Positions 27,434 through 36,339 of a stretch of 64,000 nt of DNA are shown here, piece by piece (positions within the stretch are counted from its first letter, which is position 1; each line of letters starts with the position of its first letter). The notes under the pieces are model-generated. The model did not search any database. It had not been told where the DNA came from and worked only from the letters and a program-made list of their open reading frames with translations. The stretch lies in NCBI GenBank assembly GCA_029941315.1, contig JAPYQE010000002.1, positions 1 to 64,000 of the forward strand. The letters run 5' to 3'. Made by a program: the position numbers and the translations under genes. This DNA comes from GCA-2724215 sp015660315 (GTDB taxonomy: Bacteria; Latescibacterota; UBA2968; UBA8231).

Positions 27434-28067
27434 GTAAACAAAATCCTTATCGTATCAGCCTATTGCCGCCAACTAAGCGACCCGATGCGCCGAACTGCAG
27501 GTATAAATAAGCAAAATCAATATTGCGAATTAGGCTATTCGCGTTGGACTTTTTTCTTATCTCTACAAACCAAATCATTGATGTTGCCAACTCGCACAAA
27601 AAAAGAGTAAGAGATAAGGTGATTGAATAGAACCACAACGATCTTCAAAAATGAATAATAGTGTGCCGGGGTTCTTAACAAAATTATTCATCTCACTTTT
27701 GTTTTACATCTGGGATTATTTGACGAGTTAAACGATGACTTGGAAATGCAAATAGTTTCAACACGCAACCGCTTTAATAAAACAAAGGCAATGGCGAGCT
27801 TGATCTATAAGTAGTACTTTGCTGGGGTCTGAGTCACAGTTTTCACGTCGGTGCGCATTATCCAGAGGGTGTACCGAATAGTGATCAGTCGCAACAGCAG
27901 GACTACTAAAAAAATAGAGCCATCGCCTAAGCGCCAACGTTAAAAAAAACATGAAGGACCACCGGGCGGGCTATTGACCTATAACGAGCGAACGGACTAA
28001 ACTTCCTGGCGCCTGCTCAAGACTAAAGAAGCGGGGCGCTAAAACCTGGCAACCCATCAAGGATCCC
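27434..28067. other. AT-rich intergenic region
   Basis: 634 bases with no convincing gene on either strand, distinctly AT-rich. It contains one perfect 9-bp inverted repeat (ATGAATAAT at 27651-27659 and ATTATTCAT at 27683-27691), which might be an operator or a weak terminator. Promoter sequences for the cupin/ABC operon starting at 28068 should lie in the right half, but no clear -35/-10 pair stands out. Confidence 0.4.
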
Positions 28068-28574
28068 TTGCTAAAAGTCAATCTAACAGAGATCAAAGAA
28101 GAGGACTTCGCGTCAGCCAAAAAAACATTTGGCCTGAAAATAAGGGATATTTCATCCGCACTAGCCGAACAAGACACGGAAAATAACGCAGCACCCGTCG
28201 ATATCGAACACTGCGTATTGGCTTCCGGTAAAAAGAATTTCCCCTATCACTGCCATGCCACCGAGTGGGAAATCTATTATGCGTTGAAAGGCGCAGCCCG
28301 CATGCGCACCGAAGCCGGCCTCAAAGACTTCAACGCCGGCGAAACGGCCATGTGCCCGCCCGGCGACGCGCACCAGATTATAAACGAGAGTGCCGCAGAC
28401 TTTGAATACCTGGTCATCACCAATAACGCACCCTTCGACACCTATTACTATCCCGACAGTGACAAGGTCTTTGTATCTTCGCTATTAGGAGCGAATAAAC
28501 ACGTCGGCAAGGAAGCGCGCTGGACCCGCTTTAAAGAAGGCACTGTCACAGATTACTGGGACGGCGAAGAATGA
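28068..28574 (+). CDS. Cupin domain protein
   Basis: 168 residues with a single cupin barrel. The metal-binding set is visible in NFPYHCHATEWEIYY (H61, H63, E67) and CPPGDAHQIIN (H102). The start appears to be TTG at 28068, with AAGGAT upstream. The stop overlaps the ATG of a sugar ABC permease (ATGA, 28571), so it is translationally coupled to the transport operon. Cupins in such positions are often sugar or sugar-acid isomerases or binding proteins. A role in handling the imported sugar is inferred from the coupling only. Confidence 0.82.
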   Translation: MLKVNLTEIKEEDFASAKKTFGLKIRDISSALAEQDTENNAAPVDIEHCVLASGKKNFPYHCHATEWEIYYALKGAARMRTEAGLKDFNAGETAMCPPGDAHQIINESAADFEYLVITNNAPFDTYYYPDSDKVFVSSLLGANKHVGKEARWTRFKEGTVTDYWDGEE

Positions 28575-30043
28575 ACGAGAGATCCACCCGTCGCTGGGAC
28601 GCCAACTGGCCTGCAGCCGCCGCCTTCCTAGCTCCGAACTTCATCGGGTTTTTGTGTTTTACGCTCTTTCCAGTGCTGCTCTCTTTCGCCATGGCCTTCC
28701 ACTATTGGACGCTCAGACCGCACGAGAAGGCGTCCTTTGTCGGCCTGCGCAACTTCGCCGATGTACTAGGCGTACGCGCATTAGAGGAACCCCACTCCGG
28801 TGTGCTGGCGCTCTACATGCTCTGCGTAGCCGCATTGATAGCGGGGTTAATCGGCGCGCTGCTTGCCAACATACACCAATGGCGAGGCACACGCACCGGT
28901 GGCGCACTCATCTGTGTGACCGGTGCAGCAATGGTGCTCGGTGCTTTAGGCGGCAGTGCCGAGGGACATACGGGCGTCTTTGCCTTCTGGTTTAATCAAG
29001 GGACGCAAGGCACCTTCTTCGGCGGCATTCTCGCGCTTATCTGCGGTGTGGCCATCGTCGGCCGCGAAAACGCCGAATGGGATTTCGGCGTCGGCTTGGG
29101 GCCAGGGTTGCTGATCGCGCTGGCCGTATTCGGTTTTTGGAGCTTGGGCGGGCCAATGTGGGCCGCCTACGAGCCGCGCGACGCGCGTTTTTGGTACTAC
29201 TTTTACAATACGCTCTTTCTGATGATGGGGCTGCCATTGGCCGTCACCGGCGCCTTGGGCTTGGCACTCTTACTCAACCGCGACCTGCCACTGGGCCCGT
29301 GGCGCGAACGCGCACCGGGCGCGCTGGTCTGCGCTGGGCTGGCGCTACTCTGCATCGTCCTGGGCTTCGGTCTCGGCTGGGAAAACATCGGTCTTTTTGC
29401 TGGCTTGATTTGGCTCTTCGCCGCGCTTGGTTTCCTCTTCAATATCGTCACCTTTCGCACCATCTTCTACCTGCCGCAATTCACCTCCGGTGTCGCCGTC
29501 TATATCCTGTGGAAATCGCTCTATCGGCCCGAGACCGGCCCGGTCAATATGGGCCTGGAGGCCGGTTTTAACGCAATCGGTTTAGCGCTTGTGCCCCCCT
29601 CGTGGCTGGCCGAGATCGCCTGGGCCAAACCGGCGATCCTGGCGATGGGCATGTGGATCTTCATCGGCGGACAGAATATGCTGCTCTACCTAGCCGCGCT
29701 TTCCAATGTGCCGCAGGAATTACTCGACGCCTCCGAGGTCGATGGGGCGAGCCGCTGGCAACGCTTCCGCCACGTGACCTGGCCGCAGCTCGCACCGACC
29801 ACCTTCTTTATCAGTGTCGTCTCCGTCATCGGCGGCCTGCAGGGCGGCTTCGAACAGGCGCGCGTGATGACGCAGGGCGGGCCGGCCGGTTCGACGACGA
29901 CACTGAGCTATTATATCTATAACAAGATGTTCCAAGATCTCGACATGGGCTATGCCGCGGCGATCTCCTGGGTGCTCTTCGCCTTTATCTTCGTTGCCAC
30001 CGCGCTCAACTGGCGTTTTGGCCGCGACCAGGAGGTGGATTAA
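28571..30043 (+). CDS. Sugar ABC transporter permease, MalF type, enlarged
   Basis: 490 residues, against ~300 for most UgpA/MalF-like permeases. The C-terminal half has the standard fold and the cytoplasmic EAA loop NVPQELLDASEVDGASRWQR, which docks on the ATPase. Between the first helix (~18-42) and the core there are about six additional hydrophobic segments (~80-280), with long stretches of Gly/Ala/Leu. The start is set by the ATGA overlap with the cupin gene. The stop overlaps the next permease by one base. No ATPase gene is in the window, so a shared ATPase elsewhere is likely. Confidence 0.88.
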   Translation: MNERSTRRWDANWPAAAAFLAPNFIGFLCFTLFPVLLSFAMAFHYWTLRPHEKASFVGLRNFADVLGVRALEEPHSGVLALYMLCVAALIAGLIGALLANIHQWRGTRTGGALICVTGAAMVLGALGGSAEGHTGVFAFWFNQGTQGTFFGGILALICGVAIVGRENAEWDFGVGLGPGLLIALAVFGFWSLGGPMWAAYEPRDARFWYYFYNTLFLMMGLPLAVTGALGLALLLNRDLPLGPWRERAPGALVCAGLALLCIVLGFGLGWENIGLFAGLIWLFAALGFLFNIVTFRTIFYLPQFTSGVAVYILWKSLYRPETGPVNMGLEAGFNAIGLALVPPSWLAEIAWAKPAILAMGMWIFIGGQNMLLYLAALSNVPQELLDASEVDGASRWQRFRHVTWPQLAPTTFFISVVSVIGGLQGGFEQARVMTQGGPAGSTTTLSYYIYNKMFQDLDMGYAAAISWVLFAFIFVATALNWRFGRDQEVD

Positions 30044-30906
30044 TGAAACTTCCCTTTGACAACACTTCAACGCGCATTCGCTTCGTCGCGCTGGGCCTAT
30101 TGGGTTTTATGCTCGCCATGCCCTTTATCTGGATGGTCGGCGCCTCGTTCAAGTCACGCGCCGAAATCGAGGCCGGCGGCGTACACATCGTGCCAGAAGA
30201 GGCACACGCAGAAAACTACCCCGTGCTCTTCGGTCAGCAGCCTGAACCGGTGACAGGCGAAAAACTAGAACTGAAATTCGGGCGCTGGTTTTTCAACAGC
30301 ATCTTTATTGCCTTCGCCAACACCCTGATTCAGGTGCTGACCTCGGCTTTGGCCGCCTTCGCCTTCGCTCGGCTCGAATGGCGCGGCCGCGATAGCGTGT
30401 TTCTGCTCTATCTAGCAACGATGATGATCCCAGGCCTTACACTGATGATCCCCAATTTCCAGGTGATGGTCTGGCTGGGTTTCCTCAACACCTACCACGG
30501 GCTAATCATCCCGGCTTCGTTTAGCGCCTTCGGCACCTTCCTACTCCGGCAGTTTATGCTCAGCATCCCCAAAGCGATGGACGAAGCCGCGCATATCGAT
30601 GGTGCTAGTAAATGGCAAACTTTCACCGACGTGATTCTGCCACTGACCCGCCCCGGCCTGATCGCTTTAGCCCTGATTACCTTTATTTTTCAGTACCAGC
30701 AGTTTTTCTGGCCGTTGATCATGCTCAATGACCAGCAGTTTTTCCCGCTGCCGGTCGGCCTGCTCGAACTCGACAGCACCTACGGCCAACAGACCGAGCT
30801 GATTATGGCGGCGGCGACGATTACCGTGACGCCGCTGATCATCCTGTTTGTGATCTTCCAAAAATTCCTGGTGCGCGGCATCCAACTCGGCGGAGTGAAA
30901 GGGTAA
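30043..30906 (+). CDS. Sugar ABC transporter permease, MalG type
   Basis: 287 residues with six membrane segments. It has the EAA loop SIPKAMDEAAHIDGASKWQ and the family-typical YLATMMIPGLTLMIPNFQVM. An unusual periplasmic stretch of ~50 residues (HIVPEEAHAENYPVLFGQ...) follows helix 1. The ATG overlaps the stop of the MalF-type gene (TAATG), so the two subunits are made together. It forms the inner-membrane channel with its neighbour for a sugar captured by the binding protein that follows. Confidence 0.92.
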   Translation: MKLPFDNTSTRIRFVALGLLGFMLAMPFIWMVGASFKSRAEIEAGGVHIVPEEAHAENYPVLFGQQPEPVTGEKLELKFGRWFFNSIFIAFANTLIQVLTSALAAFAFARLEWRGRDSVFLLYLATMMIPGLTLMIPNFQVMVWLGFLNTYHGLIIPASFSAFGTFLLRQFMLSIPKAMDEAAHIDGASKWQTFTDVILPLTRPGLIALALITFIFQYQQFFWPLIMLNDQQFFPLPVGLLELDSTYGQQTELIMAAATITVTPLIILFVIFQKFLVRGIQLGGVKG

Positions 30907-30911
30907 GCTCT

Positions 30912-32312
30912 ATGAAATACGTATTATTGGCTTTGATCGGTCTCTTCGTCGCGATGTACGCCTATGCCGTCAGCACGATAGAAGTATTGGGCGACCCCGA
31001 CCGCACAACAGTGGTCTGGGCCACCGACCCTAACCCCGCGCGCACCAAACAGGTTGGCATCTTCGAAGAGCTAAACCCCGATCTCGAAGGACTGGTCGAT
31101 AAAAGCGATGCCACCAAGCTCATCGTGCGCTGCGCTACCGACACCGGGCCGGACGTGGTCGATATTTACGATGTATTCTCGTTGGCAACCTTCGCCGAAG
31201 CGGGCATCCTGATGGATCTGACTCCTTTTGCCGACTCGCTCGGCTTCGGCCTCGACGACACCTACCCACCACTGCGCGAAGGCTTGAGCTACGAAGGCAA
31301 GCAATATCGTTTCCCCTGCAATGTACACGCCAACGCGATCATCTATAATAGAAAAGTACTCGCCGATCACGGCGCGCCGCTGCCGCAACCCGACTGGACC
31401 TGGGAAGACTTTATCGAGAGCGCGTTGGCTGTGCGCAACAAACCCTCCAAAAGCGGCGAAACGCACATCCCGTTCGCCAACTGGAACAGCGAGTGGGTCT
31501 TTCGCGATTTGTTGATCGGCCACGGCGGCGACTTTTTTACCGCCGATGGTTTGCACTCGCGCCTTGGTGAAGAGGTGTCGGTGCAGGCGATAGAACTATT
31601 CCGCGATATGGCGCTGAAACACGATATCATGCCGACCTCAGCCGAGGCCAAATCACTCTCGTCGCAAGGTGGCTGGGGCTCGGGCGGCATCGCCTGGTTT
31701 TTCAACCAGCAGGCCGCCTATATCCACATCGGCCGTTGGGCCATCGTACAGGTACCGGTCTACCTTAAACGCAACCCCGACCTGGTCGAAAATATCGCTG
31801 CCGTGGCCTTGCCACGCGTGCCCGGACACCCCTCGCGCGGCATCGTCGGCACGAGGGCCGCCGGCATCAACGCCAAAACAAAAAACCCGGAAGCTGCCAA
31901 ACGCTTTTTGCAATACTTGGCCAGCCGCGATTACGGCGCGCTGATCGCCGCCGACGGCGATGCGCTGCCGCCCAACCCGGAATTGGCGCGCACCGGCGAG
32001 GACTTGGTCAACGAGCATATAACCGACCCCGCCTTCCACCAGCCCTTTATCGACGCCGTCGACAATGGCGTAACGATAAAGATGAGCCCATTTATCGAGG
32101 CGCAATTGGTACAAAGATGGGCATTAGAAGCCGTCGAACAGGTAGAAAACGGCGGCGACCCGCGCACCGCGATCACCCGCGTCGCCGACGAGATCGACAA
32201 CCGCATCCGCCAAAACCTGCGCCGCCGGCCCGCGCTGCAGGCCAAATACGAGCAGGTCACCGGTAAACCCTATCGCGACGACTGGTGGAAAGACGAAATC
32301 GCCACGCGCTGA
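30912..32312 (+). CDS. Sugar ABC transporter solute-binding protein
   Basis: 466 residues with an N-terminal signal sequence (hydrophobic 3-22). It follows the family-1 extracellular binding-protein pattern: VVWATDPNPARTKQVGIFEE, CATDTGPDVVDIYDVF, ILMDLTPFADSLGF, PCNVHANAIIYNRKVLADHG and GGWGSGGIAWFFNQQAA, with PEAAKRFLQYLAS near the end. It completes the cupin-permease-permease-binding protein operon (spacing 5 bases). A monosaccharide, disaccharide or uronate-containing sugar is likely; the exact ligand is not readable. A dispersed repeat element begins 30 bases after the stop. Confidence 0.9.
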   Translation: MKYVLLALIGLFVAMYAYAVSTIEVLGDPDRTTVVWATDPNPARTKQVGIFEELNPDLEGLVDKSDATKLIVRCATDTGPDVVDIYDVFSLATFAEAGILMDLTPFADSLGFGLDDTYPPLREGLSYEGKQYRFPCNVHANAIIYNRKVLADHGAPLPQPDWTWEDFIESALAVRNKPSKSGETHIPFANWNSEWVFRDLLIGHGGDFFTADGLHSRLGEEVSVQAIELFRDMALKHDIMPTSAEAKSLSSQGGWGSGGIAWFFNQQAAYIHIGRWAIVQVPVYLKRNPDLVENIAAVALPRVPGHPSRGIVGTRAAGINAKTKNPEAAKRFLQYLASRDYGALIAADGDALPPNPELARTGEDLVNEHITDPAFHQPFIDAVDNGVTIKMSPFIEAQLVQRWALEAVEQVENGGDPRTAITRVADEIDNRIRQNLRRRPALQAKYEQVTGKPYRDDWWKDEIATR

Positions 32313-32342
32313 GCATTGCGCCCACAACTCCAAACCACCAAA

Positions 32343-32507
32343 GTTTCCAAGGACCAGTTGCAGGGTGCGACGCAGGGCGTTTTAGGTCATGGGGGGGATG
32401 GGTGCCGTCTTGCGGGCTGGGGTGGATGAAAAAGGGCCTGGCCGTGCGGTCGTCGAGAGAGTGGTCGCGACCGCCAGCCGTCGGGCGACGGCCCCCGCAA
32501 CCGGACC
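32343..32507 (+). repeat. Dispersed G-rich inverted-repeat element, copy A
   Basis: The left end (GTTTCCAAGGACCAGTTGCA, then GGGTGCGACGCAGGG) matches copy B at 36159 over ~40 bases with few changes. The right end (32492-32507, CCCCCGCAACCGGACC) is an imperfect inverted copy of the left. Internally it shares AAAGGGCCTGGCCG and GGGCGACGGCCC with copies B and C, and has G-runs (G7, GGG, GGG, GGGG) able to form a quadruplex. No protein is encoded. It lies just after the ABC operon and abuts a truncated SDR gene. Confidence 0.7.
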
Positions 32508-32829
32508 ACCCGCACGCCATTCGCTGCTGATACTGCATTATAGAAGGCATAAAAATACCGGCAAGCTTTTGTATACCGGCATTGACGAAGAGCGTGGTCG
32601 GGCCACCCACTTGCTCAGCTGCCGCCGCAATCGACCGGCGCACTGCACTGCGCTGGCCCACATCGGTATCGAAATAAGTGATGGACCCGCTATGCCCTTC
32701 CTGCGCAAGATCTGCGACAGCCTGGGCGTTAATATCGAAAACCGCGACGTCAAAACCATTAGCGGCAAATTTGCGCACAGAAGCTGCACCGATCCCGGTC
32801 GCGCGCCCAGTGATAAAGACTGCTGCCAT
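32508..32829 (-). pseudogene. Truncated short-chain dehydrogenase/reductase
   Basis: The gene starts well: GGAGG then ATG at 32829. It reads MAAVFITGRATGIGAASVRK (a variant of the TGxxxGIG cofactor loop), VAVFDINAQAVADLA and LFVNAGIQKLAGIFMPS. After ~105 residues similarity ends exactly where repeat copy A begins, so the catalytic Tyr-x-x-x-Lys half is gone. The remaining frame reads into the repeat. This is the N-terminal third of an SDR cut by insertion of the element or by a deletion at it. It diverges from the amidohydrolase gene at 32997, and a shared promoter region lies between them. Confidence 0.75.
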
Positions 32830-32996
32830 TATTGCAGTGCCTCCTTGTATACATTGCTTATCGGAAAATTGAAAATGTACGATAATTCTATAATCTTGCC
32901 CCTGCTGCTCCCCCATCCTATCTTGAGCGCTATCATGCGATAAGAATATTTGCCAGCATGGCGTTTTAGCCATGTTAAAAATTCAAGGAGCACACC

Positions 32997-33815
32997 ATGC
33001 GCATCGATTCCCATACACACATCTGGACGCTTGGCGCACCGCCCTTTCCCCACAACGACGAGATGTCCACCGCCCGGCCGGAGTATCCGGGTCTGGTAGA
33101 AGACCTGATCCGCTTTATGGACCTCAACAATATTGATCGCACCGTCCTGATTCAATGCATGTACCACGGCTATGACAATAGTTATATGTGTGACGCCCTG
33201 AGGCGGTTTCCCGGTCGCCTGCACGGCAGTGCGCTGATTGACCCATTGCAACCGGGTGCCGCTGATACGTTGCTGCGCCTTCATCAGGAGCACGGCGTAC
33301 AGGGGATGCGACTCTACCCGATCATCGACAAGGACGCCTCGTGGCTGTCGAGCGAGGGGCAAAACGCGCTATGGGAGACTGCACGCAAGCTGGGGGTAGC
33401 CTTTACCTGGTTCGGAAGATGCCAGCAGATCCCGCTACTCGAACCGATGTTGGCGCGCTTCCCCGAAGTCAATGTGATCGTCGATCACCTCGGCGAACCC
33501 GATCTGTGCAAGGGCTTAGACGGCGATTTCAGCCTATTGCTAGCTGCCGCCAAACACGCCAATCTCTATGTCAAAGCGACGCGTATCGACGGGATTTCTA
33601 AAACACCTTGGCCACACTTGGATGTGCACCCCTACGTAAAAGCCGTCTACGAGGCATTCGGCCCCGAACGCATGTTAGGCTGTACGGGTTTCCCGGAAAA
33701 CCCGCAGCGCGGAGAAGCGGTCGGTTTTCGCGTAATCGAAGAAGAAATGGATTTTCTTTCCGCAGAGGACCAAGCGTGGTTGCTCGGCAAAACGGCGGAT
33801 GCACTCTACGGATAG
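32997..33815 (+). CDS. Amidohydrolase family 2 (metal-dependent TIM-barrel hydrolase)
   Basis: 272 residues, cytoplasmic. It has the metal-binding opening DSHTHIW, a central VIVDHLGEPD (strand 6 His/Asp region) and GVQGMRLYP. This is the amidohydrolase-2 group, which includes 2-pyrone-4,6-dicarboxylate lactonase and L-fucono/L-rhamnono-lactonases. Near the C-terminus the family's usual catalytic SDYP/SDFP-type segment reads CTGFPENPQ, so the strand-8 aspartate appears changed. The start has AGGAG at good spacing. Given the sugar genes around it, hydrolysis of a sugar lactone is likely. Confidence 0.85.
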   Translation: MRIDSHTHIWTLGAPPFPHNDEMSTARPEYPGLVEDLIRFMDLNNIDRTVLIQCMYHGYDNSYMCDALRRFPGRLHGSALIDPLQPGAADTLLRLHQEHGVQGMRLYPIIDKDASWLSSEGQNALWETARKLGVAFTWFGRCQQIPLLEPMLARFPEVNVIVDHLGEPDLCKGLDGDFSLLLAAAKHANLYVKATRIDGISKTPWPHLDVHPYVKAVYEAFGPERMLGCTGFPENPQRGEAVGFRVIEEEMDFLSAEDQAWLLGKTADALYG

Positions 33816-33843
33816 GGACAGACTGCAATGTCGTTCACCCCAG

Positions 33844-35370
33844 TCAGCTATGTCCTGCAAGCGGCATCCCGTTTTTATCAAAGAGATGCCTGCGGTCCGG
33901 ACCGCAATCCGGATCATCTAACCAAGGCGTGTGCTCGTGCCAGTGCAATAACCGTTTCTTGAGCTCGGCTTCGATATCCGGCGCGCGACCGGTCCCAACA
34001 ATATTATCAAACTCATAAGGGTCGTTTTCAAGGTCGTAAAAACAGCAGTCGGCGTCGACCAGTCTATGGCTATCGGCGTCGAGACACATACCGTAAAGAT
34101 GCGATGGGGTGCGTATGCCGATTTCGGTCAGCCCTTTCCCACTGCTGCTACCAGACGTCTCGATAAAAGACCAGTTACGGTCAAGCCCGGTGCATTCGCC
34201 CGCGAGGATCGGCAACAGGGATTGGCCTTGCAGATGCCCCTGCTGGGCGAGGCCGCAGGCGTCAAGTATGGTCGGCATGATATCAATCGTCGAGGCGACC
34301 TGGTCGCAATTTACAGCCGGCGCCCAATGCCCCGGCAAACGACAGAGCATCGGCACGCGAATCGATTCTTGCAATAACACACCCTTGTTCCATCGCTGGT
34401 GGCTGCCGAGCGTGTCACCGTGGTCGGAAGTGAAAATAACGATCGTATCGTCGGCCAGCCCATTAGCTTCCAACGACTGCAGCATCCGACCGAGCATATC
34501 GTCTACCCAGGTAACTGCACCATAATAGAGCGCCGTCAACGCCCGAACATCGAAATCGATCGGCAGTTTGAGCGTATGCGGTTCAAAATAATGATAATAC
34601 ACATAATCCCAGAGATAGATTTTAAACCAATCGTCCGATGCCGGCAGCCGCCCGTCCGGCGCGACATTGGGCCTCAAGGGAATATCCTCCGGCGCGTACA
34701 TATTGAGATATTTTTCGGGCATGTCGCCGAGCGGCATATGCGGGGGCATCATGCTATAATAAAGGAAAAAGGGATCGCGTGACGCGGCATCTTCTGCAGA
34801 GCGGTCTGCAAAGAAGCCTTCCACCCTTTCGATTTCGCGCTCAACGCTGAACCCTTCTACTGCGACGGGTGCCGCGCCGTCGATCATAAATTGCTGCTTG
34901 CTATGCCGATGGTTGGTAAGCGGCAACACGCTGTGGTCGAAACCTATCGATTCTGGACAAGGCCTAATATGCCATTTGCCGATGACGGTAGACTCGTAAC
35001 CGGCCGCACGTAAAACCTCCGGCAAGGTCGTAGCCTGCAGATGCGCACCGCGTGCACGCTCGGGGAACTCGGGTTCGAGCATCGACCAGCGCTCGCCCTC
35101 GGTGGGCACAAAATCGTTGGCGAGGTGGCCATTGCAGGTGCGGCTGTGTTGGCCAGACATCAGCGCCGAACGCGCAGCCATGCAGACAGGATTGCTGCTG
35201 ACCGCGGTCTCAAAGCGCACGCTTTCTGCGGCGAGACGGTCGATGTTGGGAGTGCGGATAATATCGTTGCCGTAGCAGCCGACTTCGAAAGCACGCAACT
35301 GGTCACAGAGACAGACGATAATATTGCGCGCTGCACCGCTGGGTGCCGCGCGATCTGTAATTCGTTTCAC
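33844..35370 (-). CDS. Sulfatase with variant CMAAR motif
   Basis: 508 residues with the sulfatase fold: NIIVCLCDQLRAFEVGCYGN (metal site), TSDHGDTLGSH and KWHIRP. The modification site reads SSNPVCMAARSALMSGQ: the cysteine (C63) and arginine (R67) of C-x-P-x-R are kept, but the proline is replaced by alanine. C-x-A-x-R occurs in some sulfatases, so activity is still plausible. No signal peptide is seen. The gene converges with the amidohydrolase at 32997-33815, 28 bases away. Its likely substrate is a sulfated sugar. Confidence 0.9.
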   Translation of the reverse strand: MKRITDRAAPSGAARNIIVCLCDQLRAFEVGCYGNDIIRTPNIDRLAAESVRFETAVSSNPVCMAARSALMSGQHSRTCNGHLANDFVPTEGERWSMLEPEFPERARGAHLQATTLPEVLRAAGYESTVIGKWHIRPCPESIGFDHSVLPLTNHRHSKQQFMIDGAAPVAVEGFSVEREIERVEGFFADRSAEDAASRDPFFLYYSMMPPHMPLGDMPEKYLNMYAPEDIPLRPNVAPDGRLPASDDWFKIYLWDYVYYHYFEPHTLKLPIDFDVRALTALYYGAVTWVDDMLGRMLQSLEANGLADDTIVIFTSDHGDTLGSHQRWNKGVLLQESIRVPMLCRLPGHWAPAVNCDQVASTIDIMPTILDACGLAQQGHLQGQSLLPILAGECTGLDRNWSFIETSGSSSGKGLTEIGIRTPSHLYGMCLDADSHRLVDADCCFYDLENDPYEFDNIVGTGRAPDIEAELKKRLLHWHEHTPWLDDPDCGPDRRHLFDKNGMPLAGHS

Positions 35371-35702
35371 GATAAGCAGACCCGGTTTCTATAAAGCAAT
35401 CTGGGGTTGTGGACGACACGACGGTGCCGCGCGGAATATTAAGATGCTCTTAAGAGGTATAGCCAAGCGTCGACGCTTCGCCCACGTCTCCAGCTACCGA
35501 TTCCAGGGCGAATTGCATCCTGTGATCGAATTTATATATGCACTATTAATGCGCTATTTTATACGGCTGCGTGACAGGCTGGGAGCCATCAGAGAATCCC
35601 AGGGTGGAAGAATTGATCGAGCGACTGGAAAGCGCTTTTGGTGTAAAGCGGAAAAGCCAATGAGCGGCACTCACTGGTATAGCTTATAACGAATAACAGG
35701 TT
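35371..35702. other. Intergenic region with a short coding-like 3' remnant
   Basis: No intact gene in 332 bases between the sulfatase start and the RidA-family stop. On the plus strand near 35575-35661 one frame reads GWEPSENPRVEELIERLES and then AFGVKRKSQ and a stop, which resembles the helical C-terminus of a lost protein. The promoter of the sulfatase should lie within the first 100 bases. Confidence 0.3.
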
Positions 35703-36074
35703 TCAATTACCTAACCAGGCAACGCCGTCGATCTCGACGAGGATCTGTTTGTACATATCGCCGGCGCCGACAAGCCGCCGCGTCGGCATAGGTGCACCAT
35801 CAAAAAATTCCATATAAGCGCTGTTGAAGCCGTCGCGATCCTCCATATCCAATAAAAAAACATTGACTCGCACCAACTGCGCCATCGTCGCACCCTCCCC
35901 TTGCAACGTCCGCCGTATCGCATCCATAGTAAAACGCGTTTGCTCGCCAATATCGGCACCGATGACATTTAGATCGTCATCGACGGGTCCAAAACCGGAC
36001 AGATACAAAGTATCCCCGGCGCGCCGCGTCATGCTGTAAAACGGTTCGGTCGCAACAACTGGTTCATCGCTCAT
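35703..36074 (-). CDS. RidA family (YjgF/UK114) protein
   Basis: 123 residues of the chorismate-mutase-like RidA fold. Members deaminate reactive enamine/imine intermediates or act in specialised catabolic routes. Visible are DTLYLSGFGPVDD, GEQTRFTMDAIRRTLQGEGA, RVNVFLLDMEDRDGFNSAYMEFF, MPTRRLVGAG and the C-terminal VEIDGVAWLG. The usual catalytic-pocket Arg lies in PTRRLVG. ATG at 36074 has AGGAG five bases upstream; GTG at 36077 is adjacent. It stands alone, upstream of repeat copy B. Confidence 0.9.
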   Translation of the reverse strand: MSDEPVVATEPFYSMTRRAGDTLYLSGFGPVDDDLNVIGADIGEQTRFTMDAIRRTLQGEGATMAQLVRVNVFLLDMEDRDGFNSAYMEFFDGAPMPTRRLVGAGDMYKQILVEIDGVAWLGN

Positions 36075-36158
36075 CACAACTCCTTTAAGTGGTATATGAC
36101 TAGCAGAAACCGCTTAGTATATCCATTGTGGTTCTATAAAATGGTACAAACTACATAC

Positions 36159-36323
36159 GTTTCCGAGGTCTGGTTGCGGGGTGCGACAGAGGGTGTTTTT
36201 CGGGGCGGTGGTGGGGTAAAAGGGGCTGGCCGGGTTAGGTGCCGGTGAGTCAGCGCGCCGGCGCTGCGAGGGGCAACGGCCCGGAGTCTAAAAATACCCG
36301 GAGACGCACCCCGCAATCAAACC
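36159..36323 (+). repeat. Dispersed G-rich inverted-repeat element, copy B
   Basis: The best-preserved copy. The ends GGTCTGGTTGCGGGGTGCG (36168-36186) and the complement of GGTTTGATTGCGGGGTGCG (36305-36323) form a long inverted repeat. An inner pair GGGTGTTTTT (36191-36200) and AAAAATACCC (36290-36299) extends it. Inside lie AAAGGGGCTGGCCG, the palindrome CAGCGCGCCGGCGCTG and GGGCAACGGCCC. The right end is 16 bases past the stop of the acetyltransferase gene, so the element lies in its 3' region. Confidence 0.75.
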
Positions 36324-36339
36324 AGCCACACAAAACAGT

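Noticed and set aside
32530..32580. AAAAATACC near 32555 as the right inner arm of repeat copy A
   Set aside because: It falls inside the coding part of the SDR remnant (KLAGIFMPS), so the match is coincidental; the true right end is at 32492-32507.
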